DNA from: Patagioenas fasciata
Taxonomy: Eukaryota; Chordata; Aves; Columbiformes; Columbidae
DNA length: 64,000 nucleotides
Reading direction: 5' to 3'
Assembly (NCBI RefSeq): GCF_037038585.1
Contig: NC_092525.1
Span: 27,306,367 to 27,370,366 of the forward strand
Shown here piece by piece: positions 63,201 through 64,000 of the stretch. The first letter of the stretch is position 1. Every line of letters starts with the position of its first letter. Under the pieces are notes generated by a model. The model was not told the DNA's origin. It was given only the letters and a program-made list of their open reading frames with translations, and did no database searches. Position numbers and translations under genes: made by a program.

Positions 63201-64000
63201 TGCATTTATCTTTGAGGTGGAAGCAGAGGACAGTTGGCACTTGAGTAGGTTCAGCAGGGCTTAGGACTTAGGTCTTCTCACATATTTGTACATAAAAAGG
63301 TTTTTAAATCTTATTTTTAAACAGGGAATTAATTCCCTGCAGTACTTGCAATGCAAGCATTTTTCAGTAACTGAAAGTTAATGGCGAAACTGACTACTAA
63401 ACCCAAAACTTCCTGAATTTGTGAATATTGGTCAAAGTAACACAAATATAAACTATAAATAAAACCAGAAGGCAATAAATGACTGACGTGCAGATGAAGT
63501 CCTTAGGAACTTCAAAGGGATTTCTGTGCATCTCTTTTTCTATGGTAGTTCACCCACCAAGAAGGGTAGGAAACATGGGGTTTTGTTTGGTTTTTTTTCC
63601 CCTTTTCTGAGGGAGGCTTCCAAAGAGGAAAAGCACAACAGTTTTCTGTTAGTATTGCGAATAGATGTAAGAGGGAGAGAAAGAGCAGTTGAAATACAAT
63701 TTGTGTAAGCTGTTGCATGCTCTCTCATGCTTGCAATATAGTTAATTTCTAAGAGAATCTCTCTCCCACTTTGGCCTAGATTCTCCTGCTTGCTGCCTGG
63801 GTTCTCTGCTTGTTCTCCTGTCTGCTCTGGGATTTTGAGATTCAAATGGCACAGGCATAAAATTATAATGTCTCTAGAAACAAATAGTATATGGCTATTG
63901 CAGTTACCTGGGCCTGTTGGTCACTCTGAAATTTACAGTTAGCACATGAAATGGGCTTGACATCAGCCTAAAAATAGCCTGTTGTGAATTGTGTTTGAAT

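Larger units (their letters stand above)
57383..64000 (+). other. VAV3: VAV3 intron 2, remainder (partial)
   Basis: About 6.6 kb of AT-rich intronic sequence running off the window. It contains homopolymer runs (57446, 58594, 60235) and short AT repeats. Small open frames on both strands lack recognisable homology. No exon 3 of VAV3 is found, so intron 2 is at least 7.2 kb. Confidence 0.75.

Noticed and set aside
1-64000. CRISPR arrays, bacterial operons, riboswitches, integrons
   Set aside because: Nothing of the kind is present. The composition, CR1 elements and spliced VAV3 exons show this is an avian nuclear genome.
1-64000. tRNA, rRNA, snRNA or microRNA genes
   Set aside because: I saw no cloverleaf with A/B boxes, no rRNA-like blocks and no long GC-balanced hairpin. 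A proper covariance-model scan was not possible here.
57383-64000. VAV3 exon 3
   Set aside because: I looked for a phase-0 acceptor followed by a VIETLSRL-type peptide and did not find it. The exon should be beyond the window.

Overview
This is a vertebrate nuclear window, almost certainly from a bird. Most of it is AT-rich noncoding DNA with no operon-like gene packing. It has one strong CpG island, one split gene, and scattered CR1 LINE fragments, the dominant retroposon of sauropsids. The best preserved CR1 copy (about 56925-57382) has the 3' tail typical of the CR1-J-like families of neognath birds. Species cannot be fixed from the sequence alone.

The one gene I can support is VAV3, the Rho/Rac guanine nucleotide exchange factor, on the + strand. 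Exon 1 (26588-26791, residues 1-68) and exon 2 (56649-56765, residues 69-107) together encode nearly all of the N-terminal calponin-homology domain. They join in phase 0 across an intron of about 29.9 kb. The rest of the roughly 850-residue protein (acidic region, DH, PH, C1, SH3-SH2-SH3) must lie downstream, because I found no exon 3 in the last 7.2 kb.

Layout: 1-26.25 kb is the upstream flank, with a truncated CR1, a 60-bp CR1 tail on the minus strand, an ancient MIR/CORE-SINE copy near 9.4-9.6 kb and several GC-rich patches without recognisable genes. 26.26-27.55 kb is the CpG-island promoter with 5' leader, exon 1 and the start of intron 1. 26.8-56.6 kb is intron 1, with one old CR1 remnant near 45 kb, a 300-bp pyrimidine-rich tract at 37.6 kb, many T-runs on the sense strand and a few perfect hairpin sequences. 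56.8-64 kb is intron 2 (partial), with a CR1 only about 160 bp beyond exon 2.

I did not find a novel multi-gene system. The observations most worth checking are two in-frame ATGs upstream of the accepted VAV3 start, the weak exon 1 donor, a GATA/AP-1(MARE)/YY1 motif cluster in intron 1, the pyrimidine tract, and a 24-bp inverted repeat that looks like a paired POU-factor site.
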